Below, piece after piece: positions 48,301 to 57,449 of a stretch of DNA of 64,000 nucleotides (position 1 is its first letter; each line of letters begins with the position of its first letter). The stretch is from Corynebacterium frankenforstense DSM 45800 (GTDB lineage: Bacteria; Actinomycetota; Actinomycetes; Mycobacteriales; Mycobacteriaceae), in assembly GCF_001941485.1 (NCBI RefSeq), contig NZ_CP009247.1, forward strand, positions 248,001 to 312,000, written 5' to 3'. The position numbers were made by a program, and so were the translations under genes. The notes under the pieces were generated by a model. The model did no database searches. It was not told where the DNA came from and saw nothing but the letters and a program-made list of their open reading frames with translations.

Positions 48301-49557
48301 ATGAACACTGCACCGTCGCCCGGCCGCGAGCGCTTCATCCTCGTCGCCGTCGCCGAGCCGGCCGCCCACCCGGAGGCCGTCCACGTCGCCGCCGCCGCGG
48401 GCCGCCCGCTGCTCGACCTGCTCGTCGACGTCGAGGACGAGGCCGAACGCGCCGCCGAGCTGGCCCGCCACCTCCCGCGGGCGGCGGCGGTGATCCTCGA
48501 CGCCGCCGCGGCCGCCGACCTCGACTCCGTCACAGCCCGCCCGGGCGTCTTCGCCGTCGCCGCCGACCCCGGCCCGGCCCCCGAGGTCGAGGTCGGCGGT
48601 GCCCTGGTGCCCGGCTTCGTGGTCCCGGCCCAGTCGCCCGAGCTGCTCGCCGCCCTCGGCGCCGCCCTGCGCGGCGCCACCTCAGCGCCCGTCGACGCCG
48701 CCGGCACCGACTCCACGCGCGCCCGCCCCGGGCGCGCCCCGCACGACGGCACCTCGGAGCGCGACGGGCGCAGGCGCGGCGTCGGAAATCGACGGGGCCC
48801 GGGTGGCGGTGACGCACCACGTGCACCCCGCGCGGCCGCGGAACCGGGACGCGGACGGGTGTTGGGCGTCGCCGGGGCCTGCGGCGGGGCCGGGGCGAGT
48901 ACGCTGGCCGCGGCCTGCGCGGTGGTCGCCGCGGCCGACGGCACGGCCGCGCTCGTCGACGCCGTGGCCAACTCCGGCGGGCTCGACCTGCTCACCGGCG
49001 ACGAGGACACCACGGGCCTGCGCTGGGGCGACGTCGACTTCACCCGCGGCGAGATCCCCGCCGGCGACCTGGTGGAGGCCCTGCCCGAGACCCGCGAGGG
49101 TGTGTGGCTGCTCACCGCCGGGCGCTCCGTGCTCGCCGCCGCGGCCGGCCCCGGCCCCGGGGAGGTCGTCGCCGCCCTCGGGGTGCTGCGCCGCGAGGCC
49201 GCCACCGTGGTCGTCGACCTGCCGCCGTGGGGCCCGATGACCGACGAGGTCAGCGACGCCTGCGACCTCGTCGTCGTGCTCACCCCGGCCGAGGTGCGCC
49301 CCACCGCCGCCGCGGCGCGCCTCTGCGCGCGCCTGGAGTCCCGGCGCACCGGCGCGTGCGTGCTCGTGCGCCACCGCGGATGGTCGTCGTTGACGCTTGA
49401 CGACGTCGCGGGGCTCACCCGGGCGCGCGTCCTCGGCGAGCTGCCCACGCACCGTGGCCTGGCCCGCCGCGCCGAGCTCGGCGGGCTGGGCGGTCCGCCG
49501 CGCGGGCTGGCGCGGGTGGCCGGGCTGGTCCTCGACGAGCTGCGGGGTGCGCGATGA
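48301..49557 (+). CDS. Ssd/CpaE-like ATPase of the Tad locus
   Basis: The 418-residue protein is a CpaE/TadZ-type member of the ParA/MinD family, equal to mycobacterial Ssd (Rv3660c). A receiver-like N-terminal domain (1-125) is followed by an Arg/Gly linker and a P-loop domain. The Walker A segment reads GACGGAGASTLAAA, with the signature Lys replaced, so ATP binding may be altered. Later VDLPPWGPMTDEV (Walker B-like) is present. It likely places the Tad pilus machine and has been linked to septum formation in mycobacteria. The downstream tadA overlaps by 4 bp. Confidence 0.9.
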   Translation: MNTAPSPGRERFILVAVAEPAAHPEAVHVAAAAGRPLLDLLVDVEDEAERAAELARHLPRAAAVILDAAAAADLDSVTARPGVFAVAADPGPAPEVEVGGALVPGFVVPAQSPELLAALGAALRGATSAPVDAAGTDSTRARPGRAPHDGTSERDGRRRGVGNRRGPGGGDAPRAPRAAAEPGRGRVLGVAGACGGAGASTLAAACAVVAAADGTAALVDAVANSGGLDLLTGDEDTTGLRWGDVDFTRGEIPAGDLVEALPETREGVWLLTAGRSVLAAAAGPGPGEVVAALGVLRREAATVVVDLPPWGPMTDEVSDACDLVVVLTPAEVRPTAAAARLCARLESRRTGACVLVRHRGWSSLTLDDVAGLTRARVLGELPTHRGLARRAELGGLGGPPRGLARVAGLVLDELRGAR

Positions 49558-50798
49558 GCGTGGAACGGCGTGAACTGGTCGAGCGTGTCCAGGCGAGGCT
49601 CGCGCGCGAGCGCGGCCCCGGCGACGCCTTCGGGGCGGGGGATCCGGCGCATGTCGCCGAGACCGTGCGTGAGGAGGCCGGGGTCATCAGCGACCTCGAC
49701 CTGCTCGAGGTGCTGCGCGCGCTGCGCGACGAGGCGACCGGGCTCGGGCCGCTCGAGCCGGTGCTCGCGCTGCGTGGGGTGACCGACGTGCTGGTCAACG
49801 GCCCGGAGAAGGTGTGGTTCGACCGGGGTGCAGGCCTCGAGCGCGCCGGGGTGCGCTTCACCGACGACGCCGAGGTGCGTCGCCTGGCGGCCCGCCTGGC
49901 CGTCGCCTCCGGCGGGCGCCTCGACGATGCCCAGCCCTTCGCCGACGGCCGGCTGCGCCGCGACGACGGCACCGTGGTGCGCGTGCACGCGGTGCTCGCC
50001 CCGCCCTCGGAGACCGGCACCCTGATCAGCCTGCGCGTGCTGCGCCAGGCCAACCTGGACCTCGACGGGCTCGTCGCCGCCGGCACCGTCAGCGCCGTGA
50101 CCGCCGGGCGGCTGCGGGGGCTGGTCGCCGCCCGGCGCAGCCTGCTCATCGTCGGCGGCACCGGCTCCGGCAAGACCACGCTGCTCTCCGCGCTGCTCGG
50201 GGAGGTCGGCGCCGGCGAGCGGGTCATCTGCATCGAGGACACCGCGGAGCTGCGTCCGCGTCACCCGCACGTGGTCTCGATGTCCGCGCGTCGCGCCAAC
50301 GTCGAGGGCAGCGGCGAGATCACCCTGACCGATCTGGTGCGCCAGGCGCTGCGCATGCGCCCGGACCGCATCGTCGTCGGCGAGATCCGCGGCGCCGAGA
50401 TCGTGGACATGCTCGCCGCGATGAACACCGGCCACGACGGCGGGGCCGGCACGCTGCACGCGAACTCGCTCGGGGAGGTGCCCGCGCGGGTGGAGGCCCT
50501 GGCCGCCATGGGCGGGCTGGATCGGGTGGCCGCCCACTCCCAGCTGGCCGCGGCCGTCACCGCGGTGCTGGTCATGCGCCGCGGCGCGGACGGGGTGCGC
50601 CGGCTCGCCCAGATCGGCGTGGCGCGCACCCGCGCCGACGCGGCGGTCGAGTTCGTGCCCGCCTGGGACCTGGACCGCGACGGCGCCGACGCCCCCGAGC
50701 TGGTCGGGACGGGGTCGGTCGCCGCGCCGGCCGGACCGGCCGGACCGGCCGCCCCGGGGCTGGACCGCGGGCGCCACCGGGGGAGGGGAGAGCCATGA
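49554..50798 (+). CDS. tadA: Tad secretion ATPase
   Basis: This 414-residue protein is a GspE/VirB11-family traffic ATPase. The N-terminal domain has VLVNGPEKVWFDRG. The ATPase domain has Walker A VGGTGSGKTTLL, the Asp box CIEDTAEL, Walker B RIVVGEIRGAEI and the His box NTGHDGGAGTLHAN. It powers assembly of the Flp pilus. Operon overlaps of 4 bp occur at both ends. The last ~30 residues are a Pro/Ala-rich tail. Confidence 0.95.
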   Translation: MSVERRELVERVQARLARERGPGDAFGAGDPAHVAETVREEAGVISDLDLLEVLRALRDEATGLGPLEPVLALRGVTDVLVNGPEKVWFDRGAGLERAGVRFTDDAEVRRLAARLAVASGGRLDDAQPFADGRLRRDDGTVVRVHAVLAPPSETGTLISLRVLRQANLDLDGLVAAGTVSAVTAGRLRGLVAARRSLLIVGGTGSGKTTLLSALLGEVGAGERVICIEDTAELRPRHPHVVSMSARRANVEGSGEITLTDLVRQALRMRPDRIVVGEIRGAEIVDMLAAMNTGHDGGAGTLHANSLGEVPARVEALAAMGGLDRVAAHSQLAAAVTAVLVMRRGADGVRRLAQIGVARTRADAAVEFVPAWDLDRDGADAPELVGTGSVAAPAGPAGPAAPGLDRGRHRGRGEP

Positions 50799-51619
50799 GC
50801 ACGGTCCAGCTCGCCCTGCTGCTCGCTGCCGGTGTCTGCGTCGCGTGGCTACCCGCCCCGCGGATCCGGCTGCGTGCGCTGTCGCGGCGTGCCGGTACGG
50901 GGAGGTTCTCGGTGCGGATCCTGCCCGCGGTACTCGGCGTGACCGGGGTGGCCGTGGTCGTTGTGCGCGCCGGGCAGACCACCACCGCGCTGGCCGGGGC
51001 CGTCGCGGTCGCCGCCGCGGTCGCCGGTTGGCGCACCTGGCGCACCCGGCGGGCGCGGGAGCGCCGGGAGGAGGCCACCGCTACGTTCCTGGGGCTGCTC
51101 GCCGGACAGCTCGAGGCCGGTGCGCCGGCGTCGCGGGCCGTGGCGGCGGCCGCCCGCGGGGCCCGGGAGAAGGACCCCGCCCACGTCGCCGCGCTCGCCC
51201 TCGCGCTGACCGGTGGCGCCGCGGCTGCGGGCGGCGGGGCCAAGAGCGCGGGCGGAGACGCCGTCGGGGACGGCGACCGTGACGCCGAGCAGCTGGCCGG
51301 GCTGTGGCACGCCGCGCAGGACCACGGGCTGCCCACGGCCGCCCTGGTCGAGCAGGCCCGCGCCCGCGTCGAGCAACGCCGCCGCCACCGCGAGTCGACG
51401 GCCGCGGCGTTGACCGGCCCGCAGTCCACGGCCGTGATCCTCGCGCTGCTGCCGCTGGCAGGCATCGGGCTCGGCACCGCGATGGGGGCAAACCCCCTGG
51501 CCGTGCTCACCGGCGGTGGGACCGGCGGGCTGCTCCTGGTCGCCGGGATCGCCCTGATCGCCGCAGGGCTGGGCTGGTCGCGGGTGATCATCGCCCGGGC
51601 CTCGGGGGTGGCGCGATGA
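50795..51619 (+). CDS. tadB: Tad pilus inner membrane protein TadB
   Basis: The 274-residue protein has TM helices near the N-terminus (about 3-20 and 42-85) and two at the C-terminus (about 215-265). They flank a cytoplasmic helical T2SSF domain (LAGQLEAGAPASRAV, GLPTAALVEQARARVEQRRRH). With TadC it forms the membrane platform. The central stretch has an Ala/Gly-rich insert (about 148-165). ATG overlaps tadA. Confidence 0.9.
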   Translation: MSTVQLALLLAAGVCVAWLPAPRIRLRALSRRAGTGRFSVRILPAVLGVTGVAVVVVRAGQTTTALAGAVAVAAAVAGWRTWRTRRARERREEATATFLGLLAGQLEAGAPASRAVAAAARGAREKDPAHVAALALALTGGAAAAGGGAKSAGGDAVGDGDRDAEQLAGLWHAAQDHGLPTAALVEQARARVEQRRRHRESTAAALTGPQSTAVILALLPLAGIGLGTAMGANPLAVLTGGGTGGLLLVAGIALIAAGLGWSRVIIARASGVAR

Positions 51620-52293
51620 TCACCGCACTCGCGCTCGCGCTCGCGCTGGTCTGCTGGGCGCCGCCCACGCCGGGCGGCAGGCTCGACGCCGCCGACGGGG
51701 CCGCCGGGGCCAGCGGGGGAGTGGCCGGAGGTCCGCGTGCCCGCGACGGACCGTCGCGGGTGACGCACCCGGAGAAGACCGCCCGGCTGCCCGCCGCAGC
51801 CGGAGCCCTGGCCCGACGCCTGGGTTTCGGTGAGGAGGGCACCCGCCGCTGGGACCGGCTGCTGCTGGACATCGCCGCCGACATCGACCTGTACGCCGCG
51901 TGCACCGCCGCCGGGCTCGCGCCCGCGGTCGCAGCACAGATCGCGGGGGAGGCGAGCCGGGAGCCCCTGGCCGGGACCTGGCGGACGGTGGCCAGCCTCC
52001 TGGCCGTCGGCGCCGAGCCCGAGCGGGCCTGGGAGCCGACGGCCGGGGTGCCGGGGCTGTCCGACCTCGCCGCGCTGGCGGCGGGATCGGCGGCCTCCGG
52101 CACCCGGGTGGCCGCCGCCGCCGGGCGGATCTCCGAGCGTCTGCGCCGCCGCGCCGAGGACCGTGCGACGGCCGCAGGCGAGCGGGCCGGCGTCCTGATC
52201 GCCATGCCGCTCACGTTCTGTTTCCTGCCCGCCTTCTTCGTCCTCGGGCTGGCCCCCGTGGTCCTCGGCCTCGCCGGGAACATCCTGGGCTGA
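51616..52293 (+). CDS. tadC: Tad pilus inner membrane protein TadC
   Basis: The 225-residue protein has a short N-terminal hydrophobic segment, a helical T2SSF-like domain (DLYAACTAAGLAPAVAAQIA, EPLAGTWRTVASLLAVGAEPE) and a C-terminal TM pair (IAMPLTFCFLPAFFVLGLAP). The usual T2SSF end motif is LPLxLCFLPAFVLLGxxP, matched well. It starts 4 bp inside the tadB end. A spacer of GACCTGACC repeats separates it from flp. Confidence 0.9.
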   Translation: MITALALALALVCWAPPTPGGRLDAADGAAGASGGVAGGPRARDGPSRVTHPEKTARLPAAAGALARRLGFGEEGTRRWDRLLLDIAADIDLYAACTAAGLAPAVAAQIAGEASREPLAGTWRTVASLLAVGAEPERAWEPTAGVPGLSDLAALAAGSAASGTRVAAAAGRISERLRRRAEDRATAAGERAGVLIAMPLTFCFLPAFFVLGLAPVVLGLAGNILG

Positions 52294-52396
52294 AGAAGGG
52301 AACCGACCTCGACCTGACCGATCTGAACCTGACCGACTGACCTGGACTGACCACCGCGGGCCACGCCGGCCCGACCGATCCGAGAGGACACCCACC

Positions 52397-52774
52397 ATGA
52401 CGACGACCACGATCCACGCGACCGACCAGACCACGACGGACCAGACCACGACCGCCTCGACCGCCGCCGTACCCACCGCCCGGGCAATGGGCGAGAGCCC
52501 CGCGAACGCCGGGGCCCAGACCTCCGCGGCCACCGCCGGCGCCGGCACCCGTGACCGCGTCATTGCCGCTGACCAGCCGATTCCCGATGCCGAGTCGAAG
52601 GAGGTGCGCGGCATCCTCGGCAACCAGTACGGGCTCTCGACGATCGAGTACGCCATGGGCACGCTCGCTGCCGCGGCGCTGGCGGCCGTGCTGTACATGA
52701 TCATCAATAGCGACGCGGTCAGCGACGCCCTCGAGGGCATCATCAACGACGCGCTCTCGAGCACCCCGAACTGA
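52397..52774 (+). CDS. Flp-type pilin (DUF4244)
   Basis: The 125-residue protein has an unusually long Thr/Ala-rich N-terminal tail (~70 residues, TTD repeats). The pilin core follows: GNQYGLSTIEYAMGTLAAAALAAVLYMIIN with the Glu-Tyr pair five to six residues after the predicted Gly-Leu processing site. Flp pilins are usually ~60 residues, so the long leader is odd; an internal start is possible but none has a good ribosome site. It is the main pilus subunit. Confidence 0.88.
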   Translation: MTTTTIHATDQTTTDQTTTASTAAVPTARAMGESPANAGAQTSAATAGAGTRDRVIAADQPIPDAESKEVRGILGNQYGLSTIEYAMGTLAAAALAAVLYMIINSDAVSDALEGIINDALSSTPN

Positions 52775-52775
52775 G

Positions 52776-53207
52776 GTGGGCACCGTGGCGTCGACACCGT
52801 CGCGAGGGCCCGGGCAGCCTAGCCCCGGGCAGACCAGCCCCGGGCAGCCGGACCCCGGGCGGCGAGGGGGCGTGCCGAACATCCCCGCGTCGCGCACCGG
52901 CGGCCGGGCTGAGCTGGCCGACCAGGCCGGCTCGGTCACCGTCGAGGCCGCGGTGGGGGTGGCCTGCCTGGTCATCGTCTTCACGGCGCTCGTCGGCGGG
53001 GCCGTCACGCTGGCCGGCTACCTCGCCGCCGTCGACGCCGCCGGTGCCGCCGCCCGGGCGCACGCCATCGGGGTCGACGGCGTGCAGTTCGACCGCGGCA
53101 GTCTCACCGTCCGCGAGTCCGGCGGGGTGGTCACCGCGACCGCCACCGTCCGGGCCCCGATCGGGGAGCTGACCGCGCAGGCCGCCTACCCGGTGGAGTA
53201 CCGGTGA
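52776..53207 (+). CDS. TadE-like minor pilin
   Basis: The 143-residue protein has a Pro/Gly-rich N-tail with PGQ repeats and then DQAGSVTVEAAVGVACLVIVFTALV, the TadE-type prepilin segment with Glu at +5. A beta-rich extracellular domain (SVTVEA then TVRAPIGELTAQAAYPVEY) follows. The start is GTG at 52776, with a second GTG at 52785. It is the minor pilin needed for assembly of the Tad pilus. The downstream gene overlaps by 4 bp. Confidence 0.88.
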   Translation: MGTVASTPSRGPGQPSPGQTSPGQPDPGRRGGVPNIPASRTGGRAELADQAGSVTVEAAVGVACLVIVFTALVGGAVTLAGYLAAVDAAGAAARAHAIGVDGVQFDRGSLTVRESGGVVTATATVRAPIGELTAQAAYPVEYR

Positions 53208-53623
53208 ACGGCCCCGTGCGCCTACGGCGTGCCGATTGCCCCGCTCGCCCCGCTCGCCCCGCCCGGTCCGCCAGGCGGGGCGGACCCGGCACACCCACCG
53301 TCCGCGGCGTGCTCGGTGACCAGGAGGGCTACGCCACGATCCTGGCCGCCAGCCTCGCCGCGGCGCTGACCGGCGTCATCGTCATCCTCGCCGCCGTGGC
53401 GGCCACCCTGATCGCCCTGCACCGCGCCCAGGTCGCCGCCGACATGGCCGCCGTCGCCGCGGCCACCGCGCTGGCCGAGGGACAGCCCGCCTGCCCGGTC
53501 GCCGAGTCCACGGCGCGCCTCAACGACGCCGAACCGTCCGCCTGCCGTGTCGACGGCGAGGACGTGGTGGTCACCGTGACCGTCTCCGGGCGCGGCGGCG
53601 TGGCCCGCGCCGGGCCGCTCTGA
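53204..53623 (+). CDS. Rv3654c-family TadE-like protein
   Basis: The 139-residue protein belongs to the helicase/secretion-neighbourhood TadE-like family. It has an Arg/Pro-rich N-tail, the hydrophobic segment EGYATILAASLAAALTGVIVI with the pilin-like Gly-Tyr start, and ADMAAVAAATALAEGQPACP plus RVDGEDVVVTVTV. Two Cys could pair. It closes the Tad operon and lies next to the helicase gene, exactly as the family name describes. Confidence 0.87.
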   Translation: MNGPVRLRRADCPARPARPARSARRGGPGTPTVRGVLGDQEGYATILAASLAAALTGVIVILAAVAATLIALHRAQVAADMAAVAAATALAEGQPACPVAESTARLNDAEPSACRVDGEDVVVTVTVSGRGGVARAGPL

Positions 53624-53679
53624 GGCACGCTCCGGGCGGCTCAGTGCTCCTGCGCAGCCTCAGCGCCTCCGCGCAGGGC

Positions 53680-56088
53680 TCAGCGCCCCGCGCCGCCCGC
53701 GCACATCGTCACCATCGCGCCGAGCAGCTTGATCGCCCCGGCCTTGTCCAGCGGCTGGTTGCCGTTGCCGCACTTCGGCGACTGCACGCACGAGGGGCAA
53801 CCCGACTCGCAGGAACACGAGCGCACCGCCTCGAAGGTCGCCTCGATCCACTCGGCGAAGCGCTCGAAGCCGCAGTCCGCGAAGCCGGCCCCGCCCGGGT
53901 GCCCGTCGTAGACGAAGACCGTGGGCAGGCCGGTGTCCGCGTGTTCCGCGGTGGACACCCCGCCGAGGTCCCACCGGTCGCACGTGGCGATCAGGGGCAG
54001 CATGCCGATCGCCGCGTGCTCCGCGGCGTGCAGCGTGCCCGGGACGTCGGCCGCGGCGATCCCGGCCGCCGAGAGCACCAGCGGGTCCACGGTGTAGGCC
54101 ACCGCCCGGGTGTGCAGCACCTGCGGCGGCATGTCCAGCGGGATGTTGTCCACCGTCGAGCCGTCGGGCAGCTTGACCACGTAGCCGGTGACCTGGTCGG
54201 TGACCTCGACCTCCACCGAGGCCACCCACAGTCCCGGGGAGGGGTTGAAGATGCCGTCGTCGTCGGGCCCGCCGATGATGCGGATGGCCGTCTGCCCGCG
54301 CGAGTGCGTCGAGTACTCCGGGGTCTCCGGGTGCGCCAGCGCCAGCGACGAATCCCAGTCCAGCTCGTCGACCACGAAGGACTCGCCCTGGTGCAGGTAG
54401 ACCGCCCCGGGGTGCACCTGCGCCGTCGCCCGCGCCCCCTCGACGGTGCCCAGCAGGCGCCCGTCGGTCTGGTCGACGATCATGACCTCCTCGGCGCCCG
54501 AGCCGCGCAGCGAGACCTGGGTGTGCGCGGTCTCCGGGCTCAGCTGCCCGGTACCCGCCGGCACCGGGGCGGGGAACCAGCCGCGCGGGCGGTGGCGCAA
54601 AAGTCCCTCGGCGGCGAGTCCCGCCACCACGTCGCGGGCACCCAGGGCGTCCACCTCGGCGTCGGAGAGCGGCTTCTCCACCGCCGCGCAGTAGACGTGG
54701 CCGCGCAGCACGTAGGGGTTGGCCGGGTCGAAGACACTGCGCTCGACCGGGCGGCCCAGCAGCACGTCCGGGTTGTGCACCAGGTAGGTGTCCATCGGCT
54801 CGTCACGGCCGACGAGCACCACCACCGACTCCTGCCCGCGCCGCCCCGCGCGGCCGGCCTGCTGCCAGAAGGACGCCACCGTGCCGGGGAAGCCCGCGGT
54901 GACCGTCGCGTCCAGCGAGCCGACGTCGATGCCCAGCTCGAGGGCGTTGGTGGTGGCCACACCCAGCAACGTGCCCTCGTCGAGCTCGCGCTCCAGCCGG
55001 CGGCGGTCCTCGGCGAGGTAGCCGGCCCGGTAGGAGGCCACCCGGCGGGCGAAGTCCGGCCGGCCCTGCGCGGAGAGCCCCTCGGCGGCGCGCAGGGCGA
55101 CCGTCTCGGCGGCCCGCCGGGAGCGCACGAAGGTCAGCGTGCGCGCGCCCTGGGCGATCAGCGTGGCCATGATGTCGGCGGCCTCCGTGGTCGCCGCGCG
55201 GCGCACGGGCGCGCCGTTGTCGCCCTCGGCGCCCTCGATGAAGCCCGGCTCCCACAGCATCAGGGTCCGCCGGCCCGTCGGCGCGCCGTCCTCGGTCACC
55301 GCGGTGACCTCCCGGCCGGTCAGCCGGCTGGCGTGCGCGGCCGGCTCCGCGGTCGTCGCCGAGGCCAGCACGAACGTCGGGTGCGACCCGTAGTGCGCCG
55401 CGATGCGGCTCAGCCTGCGCAGCACGAGCGCCACATTCGCGCCGAAGACGCCGCGGTAGGTGTGGCACTCGTCGATGATGACGTAGCGCAGGTGCCGCAG
55501 CAGCCGCGCCCACCGCGGGTGGTTGGCCAGCACGGACACGTGCAGCATGTCCGGGGTGGTGAACACCCAGCGCGAGTGGTCGCGGATGCCGGGGCGCGCC
55601 TCGGTGGGGGTGTCGCCGTCGTAGGGGGCGGGTGCCACCCCGGAGAGCCCCGGCACCGCGCGGGTCAGCCGCAGCGTGGCGGCCAGCTGGTCCGAGCCCA
55701 GCGCGCGCGTCGGGGTGACGTAGAGCGCGCAGGCGGTCTCGTCGGCGGCCAGGTCCGTCAGCACGGGCAGCTGGTAGGCCAGCGACTTGCCCGAGGAGGT
55801 GCCCGTGGCGACGACGACGTCGTGGCCGTCGTGCGCGAGCTGCGCCGCCTCCGCCTGGTGCGTGTACGGCTTGCCGACGCCGCGCTCCTCCAGGTGGGCG
55901 CGCAGCCCCGGGTGCACCCACCCCGGCCAGTCGGCGTACCGCGCGGGGCGCGCCGGGATGGTGCCGCGGTAGGTGCACGTCGACTCGGGGAAGCGGCGCA
56001 GGATCAGGTCGGTCAGCTCCGCACCGAGCCCGGTGGGGGTGCCGGTCGTGGTGCCGTCGTGCGTGCCGGCGTGCGTCGCCTCGTCCAC
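53680..56088 (-). CDS. DEAD/DEAH helicase with DUF1998 domain (MrfA-like)
   Basis: The 802-residue SF2 helicase has motif I VVATGTSSGKSLAYQ, II IIDECHTYRG, III LASATTAEP and VI QQAGRAGRRG. The C-terminal DUF1998 carries four Cys in SCSCESGCPSCVQSPKCGNGN, forming a zinc site as in B. subtilis MrfA, which works in mitomycin repair. The long product has an intact C-terminus. It is convergent with the Tad operon. A TAGGAT box (56208-56203) may be its promoter, leaving a ~115-nt leader. Confidence 0.93.
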   Translation of the reverse strand: MDEATHAGTHDGTTTGTPTGLGAELTDLILRRFPESTCTYRGTIPARPARYADWPGWVHPGLRAHLEERGVGKPYTHQAEAAQLAHDGHDVVVATGTSSGKSLAYQLPVLTDLAADETACALYVTPTRALGSDQLAATLRLTRAVPGLSGVAPAPYDGDTPTEARPGIRDHSRWVFTTPDMLHVSVLANHPRWARLLRHLRYVIIDECHTYRGVFGANVALVLRRLSRIAAHYGSHPTFVLASATTAEPAAHASRLTGREVTAVTEDGAPTGRRTLMLWEPGFIEGAEGDNGAPVRRAATTEAADIMATLIAQGARTLTFVRSRRAAETVALRAAEGLSAQGRPDFARRVASYRAGYLAEDRRRLERELDEGTLLGVATTNALELGIDVGSLDATVTAGFPGTVASFWQQAGRAGRRGQESVVVLVGRDEPMDTYLVHNPDVLLGRPVERSVFDPANPYVLRGHVYCAAVEKPLSDAEVDALGARDVVAGLAAEGLLRHRPRGWFPAPVPAGTGQLSPETAHTQVSLRGSGAEEVMIVDQTDGRLLGTVEGARATAQVHPGAVYLHQGESFVVDELDWDSSLALAHPETPEYSTHSRGQTAIRIIGGPDDDGIFNPSPGLWVASVEVEVTDQVTGYVVKLPDGSTVDNIPLDMPPQVLHTRAVAYTVDPLVLSAAGIAAADVPGTLHAAEHAAIGMLPLIATCDRWDLGGVSTAEHADTGLPTVFVYDGHPGGAGFADCGFERFAEWIEATFEAVRSCSCESGCPSCVQSPKCGNGNQPLDKAGAIKLLGAMVTMCAGGAGR

Positions 56089-56432
56089 CCTCGTACCGCC
56101 GCCTCGCTGTCCCGGAAGCCGGTCCGCGCGCTGGGCGTGACCGGCCGCCCCCGGCCCGGGAGACCCCGGGTGGGGGCGATTTCTGCCTATTCGGTGGACC
56201 TGATCCTATCGCCGCGCGACCTTTTGTGGAACACTGAGGGCTGGTCGCAGATTTTTCGCGCAGTGTTTCATGTTTCACACGGCGCTCGCAGAAAAGCTTG
56301 ACGCGGGCGTCCAGATGCTTCTTCCCCCTTCAAGGCCCTCCGGTCTCCGGAGTCCTTTCAGGCGGTGGAGTCGTACCTGGAAGTTCGGTATGACCACCAT
56401 CCACCACCAGCCACCGAAAAAGAGGTACTGAA
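56089..56432. other. divergent promoter region and cspA leader
   Basis: This 344-bp gap separates the helicase and cspA. The central 56165-56300 is AT-richer than its neighbours and probably holds both promoters. TGTTTCATGTTTCACA at 56264-56279 resembles a CRP-type half-conserved site. From about 56290 the sequence is a pyrimidine- and purine-rich leader with short GGCCCTCCGGTCTCCGGAG stem potential, typical of cold-shock mRNA leaders. No gene is seen. Confidence 0.5.
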
Positions 56433-56636
56433 ATGGCACAGGGAACCGTGAAGTGGTTCAACGCTGAGAAGGGCTACGGCTTCATCGCCCCCGATGACGG
56501 CTCCTCCGACGTCTTCGTCCACTACTCCGAGATCCAGGGCAGCGGCTTCCGCACCCTCGAGGAGAACCAGAAGGTCGAGTTCGAGATCGGCGAGGGCACC
56601 AAGGGCCCGCAGGCCCAGCAGGTCCGCGCCCTCTAA
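56433..56636 (+). CDS. cspA: cold shock protein
   Basis: The 67-residue protein has RNP1 KGYGFIAP and RNP2 VFVHYSEI and the complete beta-barrel of cold shock proteins. It starts [16 protein letters not shown]. It acts as an RNA chaperone and antiterminator. AAAAAGAGG precedes the ATG. A long leader and a strong terminator suggest an abundant monocistronic mRNA. Confidence 0.97.
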   Translation: MAQGTVKWFNAEKGYGFIAPDDGSSDVFVHYSEIQGSGFRTLEENQKVEFEIGEGTKGPQAQQVRAL

Positions 56637-56676
56637 ACCGCGCCGCCGCGGGGTCTGAATCCCCGCGCAGCCGAGA

Positions 56677-56709
56677 CCCCGGCGTCCCCGAGTGGGACGC
56701 CGGGGTTTT
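56677..56709 (+). terminator. cspA terminator
   Basis: CCCCGGCGTCCC and GGGACGCCGGGG form a perfect 12-bp stem with a CGAGT loop, followed by TTTT. Confidence 0.92.
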
Positions 56710-56822
56710 CTGCGCCGGAGGCCCGGCGCATCCTGCGCCTGAGGCGCGCCGCAGGCGCGCGCCACCGGCGACGTCGCGCGGGCGCGCCGGCGGCGACCAC
56801 CGGGACGTCGGAAATTGAGGGA

Positions 56823-57449
56823 TTAAGCCCGCGAGGTGCCCGTGCGCACCTGGTGGGCGTCGGAGAAGTACTGGCGCACCCGGTCGATGAGCACGCCGAC
56901 CAGCGCGCCGAGGGTGACGCCGAGGATCATGCCCAGAATCGGGTAGTCCTGCAGCACCCAGCCGCCGAGGTAGCCGATGAGCACCGCCTGGCTGACCCAG
57001 ACGAGCACGCCGACGGAGTCGATGAGGAAGAACAGCCACCAGGGGTACTTCATCGCACCCAGCATGATCGTGAGCACCCAGCGGCCCCAGGGCACGAAGC
57101 GGGCCACGATGATCGTCATCGCCGCCCGGGTGCGGATGGACTTCTCCACCCAGTCGACCGCCCGGCCCATCTTCGACTTCGGCGGCATGGAACGCACGAA
57201 CATCACCAGGCGGGTGCCCAGCAGGTAGCAGATGTTGTCGCCGAGAACGGCCGCGACCACGGCGATCGTCCACACCGCCCAGATGTCCGGCACCCCGCGG
57301 CTGGCCGACCACGCCGCGCCCGCGGTGATGATGGTCTCGCTGGGCAGCAGGGGGCACAGGGCGTCGCCGACGATGAAGAAGGCCAGCAGCGGATAGAACC
57401 ACCACGAGCCCAGCACAGCCTCGATGAGGACGGTGAGCTGGTCTGCCAT
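56823..57449 (-). CDS. DedA-family membrane protein
   Basis: The 208-residue protein has four to five TM helices with the DedA motifs FIVGDALCPLLPSETII, AAVLGDNICYLLGTR and ARFVPWGRW..IMLGAMKYPWW. The family (VTT domain) helps lipid-carrier recycling such as undecaprenyl phosphate, and supports envelope homeostasis. It ends with a short charged tail. It is divergent from topA. Confidence 0.92.
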   Translation of the reverse strand: MADQLTVLIEAVLGSWWFYPLLAFFIVGDALCPLLPSETIITAGAAWSASRGVPDIWAVWTIAVVAAVLGDNICYLLGTRLVMFVRSMPPKSKMGRAVDWVEKSIRTRAAMTIIVARFVPWGRWVLTIMLGAMKYPWWLFFLIDSVGVLVWVSQAVLIGYLGGWVLQDYPILGMILGVTLGALVGVLIDRVRQYFSDAHQVRTGTSRA

